Below are positions 31,847 to 46,900 of a stretch of 64,000 nt of DNA, piece after piece; position 1 is the stretch's first letter, and each line of letters starts with the position of its first letter. The DNA lies in the NCBI GenBank assembly GCA_942159475.1, contig OW804096.1, positions 107,110,194-107,174,193 of the forward strand, given 5' to 3'. The notes under the pieces are model-generated. The model saw only the letters and a list, made by a program, of their open reading frames with translations, did not search any database and had not been told where the DNA came from. This DNA comes from Sthenelais limicola (lineage: Eukaryota > Annelida > Polychaeta > Phyllodocida > Sigalionidae). The translations under genes and the position numbers were made by a program.

Positions 31847-34800
31847 GTAAGTACTAGTTTTATTATATATTTTAGTTGATCACTGTCGAATACTTAAGGT
31901 ATTCGACAGTGCCTCTTGCCATGTCGATGGCCAGCTGCTCAGCTTCCACCATTCATTCATGAACGATCGAGAAAGCTTAAACATGACAGCTGCCTCGGTG
32001 AGGGGGCCCCGTGTTTACCAAGAAAATCAGCTTTATTTGGTCAGGTCAAGTGTGTTTTAGGCATTTTTTGAAAGCCAGTAGATAGGTCTCTATGTTTAGG
32101 TACCTTCCCCAAGATTTCATTGTTGTTATCACATAGGGAATACCGATATTTTAGCTATATTTTGGACTCCCATGTCTGAGGCTGAGCTGATGCTCTGCTC
32201 TGGGGCAAGGAAACCGTGCAGCCTTTTCCACTAGTTCATTATCATAATATTGTTTGAAGTCCCATCGTCCTCATTATCATAAACCTTATGAATGGCAGGG
32301 TGAGAAAGCTATGACAACCGCCTCCTTCCTTATCGAGGCTACAATGAGAGCCAGTTTAGCATCTGGTCCAAAATAATAACCACCCAAGAATCGCTATGCC
32401 TATGGCTATGGTCAAGACTCAAGCTGTATATTAGGGAATCACTTGACTTGTTGTGTTTACGTTCTTGCCAGGCTGTAGTGGCCTAGATCTGTCCGTGTAA
32501 TTATGTACCCGGTATCTATTCTCTCTATTGCGAAGTTCTGGAATAGACTTGGAATTAAGCTCTCCACTCGACCCTATATAGGCCTATTGAGAAAAGTTCT
32601 TTGCTATTTTATACATCTAGTTATATATGGGTCTTCACAATGTTTTAAGTAATGCCCATGTCAATTGGAATTCTGTCTTTACATTTTGATACTGGTCAAA
32701 ATATTAATGCAACTTATCAACTAAAAATCACACTAATGAATTTATTTTGTCATTCATGAATTATAGTACCGGTAAAACGTTAATTGTATAGCAATATTTC
32801 ACGATATATCCTTGCAGACTACATATTTGGTATAAAAAAATTATAACCTGAGGCTGAGTTCATGGTACGGTATGTGAATTGATTGTGCCAAGTGGGTTAT
32901 TATTGACCCTTCCTGGCCTTGATTTGAACCCACAGCTCTCATGTTTTATTAGGCTAAAATAGGTTCTATGCTCATTCTGCTGCCTAGTCCAGATTAAGTT
33001 CACTCGAGATGTTCATTACTGGTTCCAAATTGTGAGATTAATGCATGACCTCACCTAAACCATTTGGCCGGAGGTAAGAACCAAATACTGGGAACTTTAA
33101 ATCACTCTTGGGCAAGTTAGCATTTTGACCGGAGGTAGAACTCTAATGAATTGATTATTCAGCTTTGTCCCCGAGGAATATATATTTATTTCCACCAGTA
33201 CTGGAGTAGGCTATTTCACCACGAATGCCCGGAACGTATACTGCTTACAGAATCGTAAATATATCCCATAGCTGTCATAGTATGAACTTTTGATATGTTT
33301 CACCCTTTCACTTTCAGTCTCTCGCATAAAAAATAAAACAAAAGAAACAAAAACAACCACATGTATTTTTGTAGACAAGTCAGTATGTTGCAGATAAAAG
33401 TTTTATTTCTAAGTGGAAATTTATTGTCGATTACGCCGTATGATTGAAGCATATTATACATCATTATTATATTAAATCTGACCCCTATATTCCAGTGTAT
33501 CATAATTTTAGGTATGATATTTAGGCCAAGTTTTAAATGGAAACCACCGTTAGCATGAAGTAGATTTTAAACAATATAAATCAAAATATATACCTAAATT
33601 GTGTGTAACATATCCATGTTAGTATTTTTTTGTACAGAGTTATTTATTCAGGATCTATACAGTTACAGCCATCATCTCATTCCCATCATCTCATCTCATC
33701 CCAGAAGGATGGTTTTCGTCATGCCCTGAACCGCTATCTTTATATACATGTAATATTGAAGTAGGGTGATGACATTTAATAGAAAATTGGTATTACATCA
33801 CATTCAGAAAAGAAAGTTTATGGTTTAGATGTGTCGCTTCACTTTCGTTTATTTAATCACATATTTACACTTAATATATTCTATCGCATTATGCAGTCTA
33901 TGATCCGTTTATTAGACATCCCATGACGTGTGATGACTCAGTGTTCCTCACTGATCTGCCAGTTCACCCATTATTTTCTAAAGGTCCGAGGATCATTTCA
34001 ACCATTCGGTGGCCCATTTTTTAAGAAATCAGTTTTTTAACAAAATATTGGCAGTGAATCCCCAGGCTCATTTTGGCTTAAATTAAAGCCAGAGAGGTGT
34101 CGACGAGCCCATGCCGGCTGTCTTTCTCGCTGCGCAATGGAAGGACAATTTCGAGGAGAAAATTAAAACGGAAAAGAAAACTGACAAGAGGGGTCGGAAA
34201 AAGCGGTAAATGTAATTGAAAAAAAATATCTATGCTGTCAAGCACTCAGGCGATTGGCATCTGTTAAAGGTTCCGAGTTAAAATATTGGAATACGTTAAT
34301 TGTAATGATTTTCTCACACCTACGTGTTCGGAATCCAAGCAATCTAATTGAAACTTTGTGCTGCGAGATTCTGTACTAGCTTGAAATGGTACCAAGAGTA
34401 TAATTTAAGATGTGTGACAACATAATGAATAATTAGGAGGCTAGGCGTATTCTTTTATCTTTTTGTCTATTTTGTCCATAGGTTGGCTGATTGGTTTACA
34501 TGGTATGGGGGCGGGGGACCTGGTGTTATGTGTGTGGTGTTACTGTAGTCATCTGATGTAATGATTGGCCATCTGATGTAGTGATTGGCAGAGGGGGGAG
34601 GCTATAGTTTTGTGTGTGTGTGGTAGGGGTGTTAGTGATGGCTCATTGACTGGAGTAGGAGTGAAAGGTTGAGCAGGCTTGGTCCTTATGGCCGCCTCAC
34701 ACTATACGACTTGTTAAAATTAAAGATTTAAGTTCCATGGGATGAGATGAATGTTACTGATTATAAAAAAAAAACTAAAAAAAGCTGGTTTAGAATAATG

Positions 34801-35907
34801 TTCCGACAGTGCCACAATATATGGGTCAGGGGGCATGGTCCCCCCGGAAATTTTTTAGAAAATGAGTGACTAATGAGCACATTCTACAGGGCTCTGAGCC
34901 TCAGATCTCAAATCACTGATGCACTTTGAAAATAACTGATTTTTAAGGCCCTTAAAAACCCACAATCCAAATTACTGATCATGGGAACTCTGCCTTGAAG
35001 TGCCCTTAATTGAGTAGGAGAAATATGGACCTCCATTCAGGGTTCTCCTCAGAAATATATGAAAGTGTAGTGGGGACAAGCTACCATCTAGGGGCCTGCA
35101 GGAGTCAAGATGCCTCAGGATTATATTGAGTATTGTTTTAAAGCATTCTGATGGTATTAAGGCCCATCAGGACAATCCTTTAAGGTTCAGAAGGTACATA
35201 ATATCAAAATATTTTCACAGTTACATTAAAGATATGACCAGGGTTCATACTGCAATTAGGAGAATTATAATCTTTTGCTCTAAACTTAGATGTTTCCCCA
35301 AAAGGAAATAACATACAATTCACTTCAAGTGACAGCCCCATGGACGCCCGGCCACAAAGTCTAAGCCACTGGGACAGTCCCTCCCAGACCAACAAATCAA
35401 GACTAAAGACTTGACATCTAGTGTTAGGCTTCAGTTATAAACTTATCTGATTCTTTAGATCTATTACGCTTCTCACTGCTTTGCCTTGTCTTACTCACTA
35501 GATAGAATATACTTTCATTTATTCATTAAATTTTTTCTATTAAATCTATTCTAAAATTAGTTATATGACTACAGCCTGCCCTAGCCTCCTCTAATATTGA
35601 TAGATATCATAGTATGTGGCAGTTTTCTGTTGTCTTGTTATCATTTGCCTTTTTAAACTTTATTTGTCCCGTTTTGGTGAAAAAGTTGGGCTTTGGACTA
35701 ATGAACGTTTGAAGAGCGAAATAAACCTCTCATGTGCTTTTGGAGGCAGGAAAGTGGAAATAATACGATGATTGCCTCAATAGGAACCTGGTGATTTGAT
35801 GGGTTCTGCAATTGGCAATTTGCGTTTCCCAAGCGTCGAACATCACACAGAGATAGATTAGAAGTCTTTCAGTGCATTGATTAATTGGGTCACTGCCCGT
35901 GACTGTC
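31847..35907. other. Intron of the Bcl-2-like gene or intergenic, no gene seen
   Basis: Starts with the GTAAGT donor. No Bcl-2 second exon (BH2 end plus a hydrophobic tail) could be recognised here. TCGAATACTTAAGGTATTCGA at about 31887-31907 is a small palindrome. A G-rich region lies at about 34505-34690. Confidence 0.6.
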
Positions 35908-36042
35908 CGTTTTCGACTCTTCACCGGGTGGACTGACCTGGTGAACAGGAAGTAAAATATACTCTATATATTCTATATTAGAGGTCACTTCCGCTTCACC
36001 AGGTCAGTGCACCTGGTGGAGACCTGGTGAAGAAGTCGAAAG
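35908..36042. mobile_element. Fold-back MITE
   Basis: Left arm 35908-35953 and right arm 35985-36042 are inverted copies sharing CACTTCC, GACCTGGTGAA and TTCGACT words. The right arm has an extra ACCTGGTGGAG block. The AT-rich loop holds no gene. Confidence 0.75.
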
Positions 36043-36929
36043 CGGCCTTATAGGGGGAGGTCAGTGGGTGAGGTCACACCTGACTGACCGTGGGTTGACC
36101 CCTGGCTCCCCACTGTGTGTAGGTGAGGTATCAACATATGTTTTATGAGTAATCATACATAATAAGGAAGATGAATAATTAATAACATTGGGTAATGATG
36201 CACAATGTTACGTAATCAGTGATAACATATAAAGGTGTAATTTATAGTTGTGACAGCATTAAAGAAGGGCTTTAGGCTTGAAATATACTGGTAATGAAAT
36301 GCTGAATACAAAGAATATATATAGCTATCATCAGACTCTGAATAGTTTGATCCACCATGATCCTGCCATTTTGTCCCAGATAATTGAGTCATAGCCCCTC
36401 CAGGGGTAGAATCCAGGAGGCAGAAAGAACATTATTTACCATATTAAATAGAAAGAAGTTAGCCCCGGGTTCTCATGGTGCCGTCCCATCGGGATATCGC
36501 TACCACAAGCTGTGGGCTTTCACATGCCACGAAAAACATACCAAGAACCCAGAAAATTGTCTCCCTTCTTTGTACTCCCCAAACTATTACGCTCACCCTT
36601 GGACAAAGAGTTTTTGTTCACATTGCTTTACTCGAAGATATCATAATTTTAATTCAACTCACTACCTAACAGGTAAGTCTCTCAAAATTATAAAATATCT
36701 AATCCACATCCACTGTCACATACAGTAGTTGGAGGTCTAGTACAACCCATTTTCACTTAGGTGGGGGCTCGAATGAAAGCTAAGAATCGCTACTATACTT
36801 TTGGATTGGCCGTTATCCTCGCCGCTTCGTCGCAGAACTCGCCGCTTCATCACAGATCTGATATGTATAGTTATGGCTCATCGCCTCTCTGTCTTAGGAT
36901 ATTGTTGGGGGAGAGGATAAATGACCCTT

Positions 36930-37140
36930 CTTTTTCTCTGTCCCTCCCTCCCCCTCCCCCTCTCTCTCTGTCCCTCCCTCCCCCTCTCTCTATCCCTCCC
37001 TCCCCCTCCCCCTCTCTGTCCCTCCCTCCCTCTCCCCATCTCTGTCCCTCCCTCTCCCTCTCTGTCCCTCCCTCTCTCTCTGTGTCCCCCCCCCCCCTTC
37101 CTCTCACGCTCTCTGTCTCACTCTCTCTTTCTCTCCCAGA
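36930..37140. repeat. Polypyrimidine (CCCTCTC)n-type tract
   Basis: About 210 bases of almost pure C/T. The long frames on both strands here are low-complexity artefacts. The tract abuts the dispersed repeat that starts at about 37155. Confidence 0.95.
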
Positions 37141-37154
37141 GAAAGAATGGAGCC

Positions 37155-37973
37155 GTCCACACATTACTCCTCAATGAATTTATAAATTCTTTTTAAAAAT
37201 AGTGTAAAAATCAATTTCACAACTCTCTTTTCAACCAAGTCACAAGCTAAAAAGAATCTGAAATTCAGACGGTTGGCAGCCCCCCTCCCAACATCTTTTT
37301 AAAAATAATATTAAATCCTCATTAATTCTGTTTTCAAATAGATTTCCAATTAAATTTGGCAAGTCTAACATTCAAAATAATGAAGATATTGTTTCATTTT
37401 TTTCTCAGTAGGCCTATGTAGGCCTACCCAGAGAAACAGGAGGAGGGGAGAGGGAAAAGAGAGATTTCATAAGGGACATCAAACCTGCTCTATCCCAAGT
37501 GCTGAAGGCATATATTGGGGTACTGTGTTGCCATTTCTCATCGGATTTTGATGATTCGAAATTCTCTGTGATGCTGACATGTTTCTGATTCATTTGGTAT
37601 GAAAGACACGTTTATAGGATGAATTGTCTTTCCTGCATAGATGTTATGGTAAATGCTGTTTAAAATGTATTTAAAATTAAAAAGGCTAGAATATAGCGCC
37701 AGGGAAAAGTTTTCTGACCATTTTGTCAAATATTTTCCACATATATTGTTCATATGCTTAGAATCCTCAGGTACTAAGTTGTGAAAGATGAATATAATAA
37801 TAATTTTTTAAAGACCTTACTACACCGACAGAGGCACCCTGTGACTTTAGCCATTTATGGCAATCAAATTAGTATATCTCCAAATTAAAAAAAACGTCCA
37901 GTAAATTGTCAGATTCCTATATATAAGAAGTAGAAACACAACTGGCTCTACAATCCAAGTGCCGAAGGCACTT
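37155..37973 (+). repeat. Dispersed repeat family, copy A
   Basis: Runs from TCCACACATTACTCC to the palindrome AAGTGCCGAAGGCACTT (37957-37973). A second copy in inverse orientation lies at 57050-57665. Shared landmarks include GTAGGCCTAC, AGAGAAACAG, CAAACCTGCTCTATC, AAGTGC(C/T)GAAGGC, GGGGTACTGTGT and AAAATGGTCAGAAAA-like text. Both copies adjoin a CT-rich tract at the same end. Confidence 0.8.
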
Positions 37974-40900
37974 GTTGGCATTCACTCATCTCTTGAGGGC
38001 CATCCATCATTGCATGCCAGAGAGAAACCCTTATTTCACCTATGACTAAACCCTTAGCCGGGGCTCTATGCTGCTAGTACATGCTAAACAACCAAAATGC
38101 ATTCAGTACTCCATCTATAACGCATCCTCCCACCTCCTTTTCCTTTCCTTCTCCTCTTCCCCACTGGACCCCAGAAACTACAAACCGACCACAAGGCCTT
38201 TGTTGTTATCGTTCCTAACCCAATCAGGACCCTTTGTTGACTCTAAGGTGACCACTTTGATCGCTCCTTACACAACATTAGCAAACGCGACCAGGTGTGT
38301 TGGTGGAGGGTCTGATTTATTAATAGGCTGAGATGACCTGTACTTCTAGTGTCTAGAAAGGTGTGTGCATTTATTTGCCTATGATCAAAAGCAAAACCGA
38401 CCACCTGGCTACCCTAATCACGACTGACCCAATAATCAATAGGTACCGTATACCCATCCTCCCAAGCCAGGGCATGATTCTACTAATCTATGACTGAGAG
38501 TATATATAAGCGTAAGGAGTAAACCGGGGGAGTAAAGCCCTGCTGAATGGAGGATGCGTATACCCGGTTATTTGCTCTCACCCTCTAAATACTGTGATGA
38601 AACATGTAACACTGATTATCAATGGTTGCATTATTCACGTATATATGGACTGCTTAATGCATGGAATTGGAGTCATTTAGGAGGTAATCATATTGCCAAT
38701 TAAAGGATTCATCTTTCTTTAATGGCCCATTGTACCCATTCCTTAATCTCAAAGCGTTTACATTTTTCCTAAACATGATTTAGCCTGCATCTGTTTTTAT
38801 CTAATCAATACTCGGTGACTGTTAACTTATGGGGTATTTATAGTCATTCTCCACGAATCAATGACCGGATTTTTATTGGTCCTTTAGACATTTACTCCTT
38901 CTACTAATGGAAACAGCAAAGAACTAACCACTGCATCCTCAAGGATGTTAGTACCTCCTTATTCCTACCTGAAGGAAAGTCATCTTTATTCATAATGGCT
39001 TTCCACTCAGAAGAGGAATAAGTACTCGAGGGTAATGACATTAGATTGAAATATTGTTTAATACTATAATCCTCTTTTATGGGATTTATTCTCAGTGAAA
39101 AGTTGGATCTAGGGGAATGAGTCGATGTCTTGTTTCATGTAGCTCTTGTCTTAGAGAGAGTTCTGAGTCACTCTTCCTACCAACGCCTTTGTCTTCGACT
39201 TGTCTGCAACAGGTCACCAAGACTGATTCATCATTCGTTGTGACTTTTCTTGCTACTCTATGGTTGATGACATCAACTATTTTATAGGTTGTCATACCTT
39301 TAATTAGAGAAGATAATTATCATCATAAACTGTCTTTCTTGGGATAGCTCCATCCACCGTACCTGCCTCGAATTGTCTAACGCATGTTTTACACACAACT
39401 CCTGGGCCAGATGTATGCCTCAATGCTTAGTCAGCAAAGTAAGCTCCTAAATGCAAACACCACTGTTTTAGATTTATTCACAAAAATCTTTACCTGTAGG
39501 GAAAGTGGATTTAACACATTCATCCGACCATTCATGTCACCACACGTCACTGATGATTTCAACCAGGTGTCAGTTCTTCATCTGAACGCATTGGATATTT
39601 TATTCATTCTTATCGTGTGGCAAGACTCGTATTCTGAACTATACGGAGGTATACAATTTCATATTCATATCCATGATAGTGATGAATATTCATTAGAAAA
39701 TTGCATGTATTGTGTTTTTGCGATGAACAAATGTTTGCTGCGGTGTGCTTCTTGTCATCCGAGCTCAAAGAACTCGAAGAAAAGGTCTCGAATGATACCA
39801 CCAGTGGGCATCATCATACCCAGCTGTGTTTCAGCCATGGACAAGTGCCAGGAGAGTCTTTACTGTGCACGCCTTGTAGGATCACTGCACATAATTAACT
39901 CATCCAAACTTCCCCTGTCTCTGAGGCCTTTTCTCTATTAAAACAACAGACATCTATACATAGTTTGACTATCGTTTCACTGGGTATCAATACCGTTAGC
40001 TGGACTGCTGCTTATGAGTAACTGGGAAATTTTAGCAGTCTAATTGTGTCAGTAACTGATCATACATAGCTGAGCATGAATCCACATTTTTGCATAACCG
40101 TAGCAATAATTGTGATTATTATTCATCCGTTGACTCCCGGTAGGCTTCACCCCACTAAGTGCTGCTGACCTCGTCGGAATATGATCTATTATTGCCTAGA
40201 GATTTGAAATTCTACCGGGCGATTTGTTGCTCTAATCTGTATTATCGTATGAAAGCTGGGGAGCATATTGCGGAGAGAAGGATTGAAACAATGCCTGTTT
40301 ATGCAGTGGCATATAATGGACAATGCGTCCATTACTTGCTAATGGACCAGTGTTCTCCCATCCTCACCCCAAGCCAGGGCGAGATTTATAGAGTAAGCGA
40401 AAGGAAAGACAGTCCTGCGTTCAGAGGATGTGTTCTCCTGGAGGAGAAGATAGTGCAGTACTGGAGAATAGTGGGAGATACCTTGGGTTAGTCCAAGGAG
40501 ATACTAAAGACATAATTGTTCATATTGTGATACAAGCAACACACTTTGCACCTAATTTTAAAAAGCCCGTAATCCACTCAAAATTGCAAAATGGCCGCCA
40601 CCAGGGGGTGCTTTAACACTATTTTTTTTTATTTTTTTTTTTTACATTTCTGAGTCTGATGTCCAATTTATTATACCTTTGGGAGAGTTGGTATGATACG
40701 CCCATAGGCTTAAGCACTGAGCCTCGTATTGAAAAAATGTGGGAAATAAAGAGCCCGTCTTGAAAAAATAGTCCCTTTGTTTGTATTTTTTTTTTCAACT
40801 AATATTTCCGCCGAAAAAAGTAAACAAAATATATCTTTCATGTCAAGGGCAAACGAAATATTTGATAATTTGACATTTTAGTTTAACTTGACATCCAGCA

Positions 40901-43900
40901 CATCGCCTGAAAAAAAGTGGCGACGAAGGCCTAGCTGAGCACAACTCTGTAAGCCTTAGCCCACGTTGCTGGCCTTGATTCCCATCCCACCACTGCTCCC
41001 ATCTCTTTTGAACTTACTTACATGGAAAAACAAACAGGGCAGGTGGCGTGTCTTGTTATTTGAGCCTTTCAGTTCTCTTTGAGCAACTCTAGAAAGGTTG
41101 AGAAACACGTTAACCTATTGCATCAGCTTTATGTAACGGCGATTTGATATGTTTATATTATAAACCCTTACGATGTCTAATACTGTTCCCAAGAAATACT
41201 ATTTTTATTTTTGTGCTCCTGTTCGCTGTGTTTTGCTTTACTGTGCGAAATGTGTACATGTGTTAATTTGTAGGCAAGCCAATTGTTTAGGATAAACCAA
41301 ACAGCTGAATTGGAATCGGTCCAGAAGAGATATAATCGTAATCGAGGAATACAACAATTCCTATTTGAATTTCCTCGGTTAAACGGTTTCCTATCGGGCT
41401 TTCTTCCAAGTTGACTCAAATTGCCAAAGTTTCATGTTGGTTAACAAAAGGTTCAGGCAGATTTCTGTGACGTCGGATGTGGTAGGGATCGTAAAGGTCA
41501 TGCCACTAGTTTTAAGATTGGGTCAGCGTGTACATGTGTGTATACATGTATCCAGCATATTGTCAATATTGAACTGTCCGATCCTTCCATGCCTCATGTA
41601 AGGCTTGTAGAAAACATCGCTCTTGCGCAACTAGAATTGTGATCGACAACCTTTAATTTTGAATTACCCAAAAGTATAAGATTTGTAAACCCAAAAGTAT
41701 AAGATTAACATATGCTGGGTGTTCTTATTCGGATGCTTTAGGCATCCGGTATATTAGCTCAACAAAAATCATGATCTACCTAGGACCATGTCTGGTGGCA
41801 GGACGCCAGCCTTTTCTTATGGTGTTCCACTTCAAATTTCCACACCATTTTCCTACAGACGAAATAAAATAATATTTGCTATGGGTTGATATAATTCTTT
41901 AGAATGTTTGTAAATTGAAAACTGTTAATTTTGATCCTTAATTTGGATGGGGGTGCCATCGTATATGGCCTACGTGACTAAATAAGCATGCACCCCAGGG
42001 TACCCTGACATGACCCCGTGACCATAAGCCCCCCCCCCCCCCCCCACACACACACCTAGACAAGACTGGGGTTACGTCAGGGGGGGGGGGGGGGGTCATG
42101 ATAAGTCAACCGCTGGTCTCTTAATAGGAAATTGACAGATTTCGAGATTTCTCCTTCTCTCTCCCCACCTCCAGGGGGAGAGGGGGAGGGAGGGAGGGAG
42201 TTGGCATCGGCGGTGACCATCATGGTGCATAAAGCCCCCTTGCTGGAACCAATGCGTAGGCTACACATTGATGTTGTATATGCTTCAAATCGAAGGGTAG
42301 GGTCTAAGGGATATTTATCAAATAAAAAAATGACTGGAAATTAGTCAACAAATGACTTAAATCATGATACTTGACCATGAAAACCAGATGTGCATAGGAG
42401 GAAGAGGGTGTGTGTGTGAGGTGAGAGACCTACAGAGAGGCCATACAAATACACACAAAAGTGTATCAGTGTAGTTGATTAAGCCCAATCGCCTGCCTAA
42501 CTTCCTTCTTCAGTTTCAATACTGAAGGATTAAGACGATTAACGCAAAAGAGCCTGCTAGGCGTAATTCCTTAAAATGATAACATCATCTTGTTAGTAAA
42601 ATAGTTAGTAGTCTTGTTAGTATAATGACAATTGAATCGTAAATATTGAGAAGCTTAGATGCGATGTCTGAAAAGTCTTGTGTAGAAAGCACTATAAATA
42701 AGACACCCATTCAAGTTTACTACCGGGTTGGTGTGACATATCGCGTCGTCACACTCCACACATTAGTTTACTGGCTTTTCCTAACTAGTGGGTTCAAGTT
42801 CTTATGCATTTTTCCCGGAAAACAACATCGGGTAAATTCATACTATGTCAGATTGGGAGAAAGTTTGCATAGGCGCCTTTTTCAAGAGACTTCGGTCCTG
42901 ATCACCTTGCTCCTCGCCTGCAAGGTGTTTTCGAGGTGTGATCATTACTAACGTATTGCTTACTCAGCATTTCTAAATCTATGATGGGGAAAAAGGTGGA
43001 AACATGATACTAATTGAAGCGCAAGCTTTGCCTTGATGCCAGCTAATCTGGGCCATTTTATGGGCTTATTACAATGCTGGTACCTTTGTAAGGGTCTCAA
43101 TTTTTTTGGCTTGCTTTCCAGCCTACACAGCATATAAAGTAACTAGGCAATGCTCGCTTAGGCAACCCACCAACCACATCACTCATCTGATCACTACATC
43201 ATTATTAATGATGATTCAAGAAGGGTTCACCATGGACAAATACTTCGCTGAGTTTTGCTTGGTATTGTGTCCTTCATGTCCCATTCATTCATGTATTAAT
43301 GTTAAGGGAGTTCATAAGTTGTAAAAAATGGGTGCGGAGGCGGCTTATAAATATCCTTATCCTTCGCTCTGTATTTGAATAAATTAATATCAGCGTATGC
43401 ACTAGTTCCTTTGAACGTTTTAATTGAATATAATGAATCAAATCAGATTGCCATAGTTCAACTCTTTGAACAGGTTTCTTTTTCTGCCTCCTAATCACTT
43501 AAATGAATTGTCTTTCACACCCGAGAAACTCATTTCGCAAATAAGGCTTTCTTTGGGGAATTATTGATACTGGTTGGGAAATTTCTGAATTTTTACTGTA
43601 CTGTGCAAAAGAGGACTTCAGATTTTCCATGCCGTTAATTTCTATTTTAATTTTTGCTCCGGAGGTCTCGTTTCTGGATGTGATTGTACGGTAATGGGCA
43701 CATTTGTAATGCAAACCCGGGTCCAGGCCTCGTCCCCGTCCATTTGTCAAATCTAATAATGTGCGTGCTGTGCGCCCATATTCTGGGCTTCATTATGATC
43801 TCTGAGGCTGAGGATGTGGTGGGAAAAAAATTCTCAAAAATGATGGCAATCGCTGGGGAAAGAGGGGCTTGTAAGTGGGCGAATTTTCTATTCCTTTGTA

Positions 43901-46900
43901 GCCCCGTCCTGAGGGGGGTTGTCCTACGATTCACCCATCGATCAAACATCGACTCCACGATGGCTTTGGCTGGGACAAATCTTAAAAAACTCTTGAGGAA
44001 TCTCCCGACGATCCTCATAACGTGGGCACTTACCAACTATCTCCTTAATAATTTCGAAATTAGTCCAAGATAGTTCTTTATTTTTACCTTGACAATAGTT
44101 ATCAAACAAAAATGTAAAATTAATTGTTTATATTGTATTTCAAGTACTAACCTCCCAGTGATTGTCCCAACAGCTGTGTATACCCAAGGTTCAAGTATCT
44201 ACTTACCATGTGAATGGGTGTTATTTCATTAGAATATAATACTCACCGGCTTATGAATTATAATAGAATTGACGTAGGTTGTGGGCTTCGCTGAACAACC
44301 TACCGTGTTTTTCAATTTTGTCTATAGGGTGCCGAGTGTACGTTTGAGATTTTTACGTTGATAAAAAAAATTGCAAACCCTGAACAAAAAAGGGTTTCAG
44401 TTGGTTGAACAGCATGAATGAGAGCAATGAGAACCGCTCGCTTCATTTACTGTTGCCTTGTACATATAATTGGAGTTTATGTAAATGATCCTTAGCGAGG
44501 TAGAACTTTTTATAAAAGACCGGGAATTGCAACAGATGTGCCACGAGACGGTAATTCTACTTTACACGTGTCTTGTCTAAGGGAGAACACATCTGCCTTG
44601 AGTGTAACATAACGGAACATAACATTTGGATAACTGGTTTTAGCCTGAGTACCGTGTTTAAACACCCTCCCGACCCCTGAGAATTACCTGAGAGTTAGGG
44701 TTTATTCTAGGGTTGACACTGATTTCACTGGGTTGACGCTGAAGTGGTCAGTCGTGCTCTCTTCAAAACTCTTCTCATTTGCTTTAAAAACTGTTACCTT
44801 AATCACGATTCCATTAATCAAATCATTCCACATTTCTATAACCGATGCCGGTATTGTTGGTAAATTCAATTGTAACGTACCAGGTACTAATGGTTTCTTT
44901 CTGGTTATAAAGAACGAACGCAACCCCATGAGTTGATATATTACCCGAGGGGCAAGCGCCCAGGTGTAGTGGCCGTACAATGACTTAGGGGTATACAAAG
45001 AGTGTCAGATGTCACCCTCCTATCGCACCCCCTCCCCAAAATACTCACCAGCCTCCCAGACAGGTGCGCCCCAAACCTTACTCACTTGTATGCACTCCGT
45101 CCCTTACCTATCTTATCCCGTGCCTAGTTAATGGTCTCGGATTATCAGTTATTTTACTCGGATGAAAGGTTTTTCTTTAGAGAAAACACACTCAAGGTTA
45201 TCGTCTTTCCATCATATAGTTGCTAAAACGATGTACTTGACTTAACAGCTAATCATAAATAACTCAATACAACCATTAAATCCGTAAATGTCATCTGTGA
45301 ATTGTAAGTTCCATTACCCGACATATTAACCGAGATATATGATACGTACTCCCTTGTCAGCAGGAAAGAACTAAACACCTCGAAATGTAATTAACCAATA
45401 TCATTAAAATTTAAAGTAGGGCTTCTATGACTTTTTTTTATTTATAATACACGAAACTTAACGATTCATGTCAGTGGGAGGATGTATTAAAACGAAAGAG
45501 GTTCATTATTTTTCTAGGGACGGAGCTGCAAATAACCAACTTTGGGTGTGGCAGATTTATCACCATTGTGTGAGTTTACATGATCCTTGATGGAGAAACT
45601 CTGTCATTAGTTTTAGACTTCGAAATCATTAATTGGCGCAGACGGATATCTGGCCCACCCACGGAACCCTATAGAAATATTAATTGTTCTTTATGGAAGA
45701 GTGCGTGTCACCTCCTCACCACGTTTGCATAACCTATAAAGGTCTCATTTTACTCCTAGATAGCCATTAATTTAATTTCTTTACAAGTGCCCCGCGATGT
45801 TCAAATATTGAAATTTTATTATTTTGATTACACCAGACGTTAGAATGTTCATGTAGGAATCTTCTGATTGGATGAAATCAGTCATATTTGACTGGATTTT
45901 AGTGAACAATGAGAGACCGGATCAAAGCAAAAACTAATTGTTTTTAACCAAAATATTTTTGTTTTTTGCGATCGTGACAAATGTGATGATATTGTCATAA
46001 CGTCATAATATCTAGCGTTAGACTACTGTCTTTTTTTAATACGGGATATTAGCTTTCGCGCCCGTCTGCGAGGCATTGCCATTAACTTGTTAAATACATT
46101 TCTGCCGAACATGAAACACCATTCTGTCCAGCTCATAATAGACAACTGACTAATTCTCTGTTCATCTGAAATGTGTTGACCTAGTCATCACATCATGAGA
46201 GTATTTATCTGAATTTAACCTTGAACCAGTTTCTTTTTGTGATAAACTCATCAACCTCATTTGTAAACCGAGTGATTCTATTGAAATGGAGTGCAAATGA
46301 AACATTGCATATCAAGTGAAAAGGAAGCTACGCATCCGTCTGTTTATCCAATCCTTGTGCTACAATTTTAGTATTTAAGTTGACCCGTAATCCAGACATT
46401 CTCTTCTTACATGCTAGACTTTCACACCCCGTCCCCTTACTCTACTCCCCTACCATCAGCCGCGACCACTCCAGATGACCCTCCCCGACCGCCTCTCAGG
46501 GGGATTTCATCACTAACCTATTAATAAATACTCTGAGATCTTCCCTTTCCCCAGGAGACACTCGATCAAGACTAACTCGGAATATGCTCGCATAAGTTCG
46601 TACCGAGATTTCCATTGTTATTATTCTGAACCTTGGACTGGGACACGCTATTGGTATACAGTGGCCTTGGACAGCGCTTGAACCTTGTGACCCTGCACTC
46701 CATCAGGAATCCATCTATTCAAATAGTTGCACTACTTGGTCGGGCCTTCTGTTTGGCCTATCTGTGAGAGTAGTATAACGAAATGTTCCATGTGCACTGC
46801 AACAGCATTGCATTATAATGTGTCCATCAGCTTCTCCCATCATGTCATCATGCCTTAAACACGCGCATAATATACATCATTTTTACCTCGAACTTACCCT

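Noticed and set aside
32900..33010. Minus-strand GTGGGTTCAAATC, resembling a tRNA T-arm
   Set aside because: The T-stem does not pair, and no D-arm or acceptor stem fits around it.
36260..36283. AAAGAAGGGCTTTAGGCTTGAAAT as a third hammerhead-like core
   Set aside because: The CUGA start is lost and the stem is mismatched. At most it is a decayed relative.
36761..37177. Frames of up to 138 codons on both strands
   Set aside because: Produced by the CCCTCTC tract. Composition is purely repetitive.
39600..39660. WQDSYSELYGG as a Bcl-2 second exon (GW|DAFVELYG-like)
   Set aside because: There is no AG acceptor in the required phase 0 position, and no hydrophobic anchor follows in frame.
43684..44073. 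129-codon frames on both strands
   Set aside because: Overlapping frames with no family features and no splice or codon evidence.
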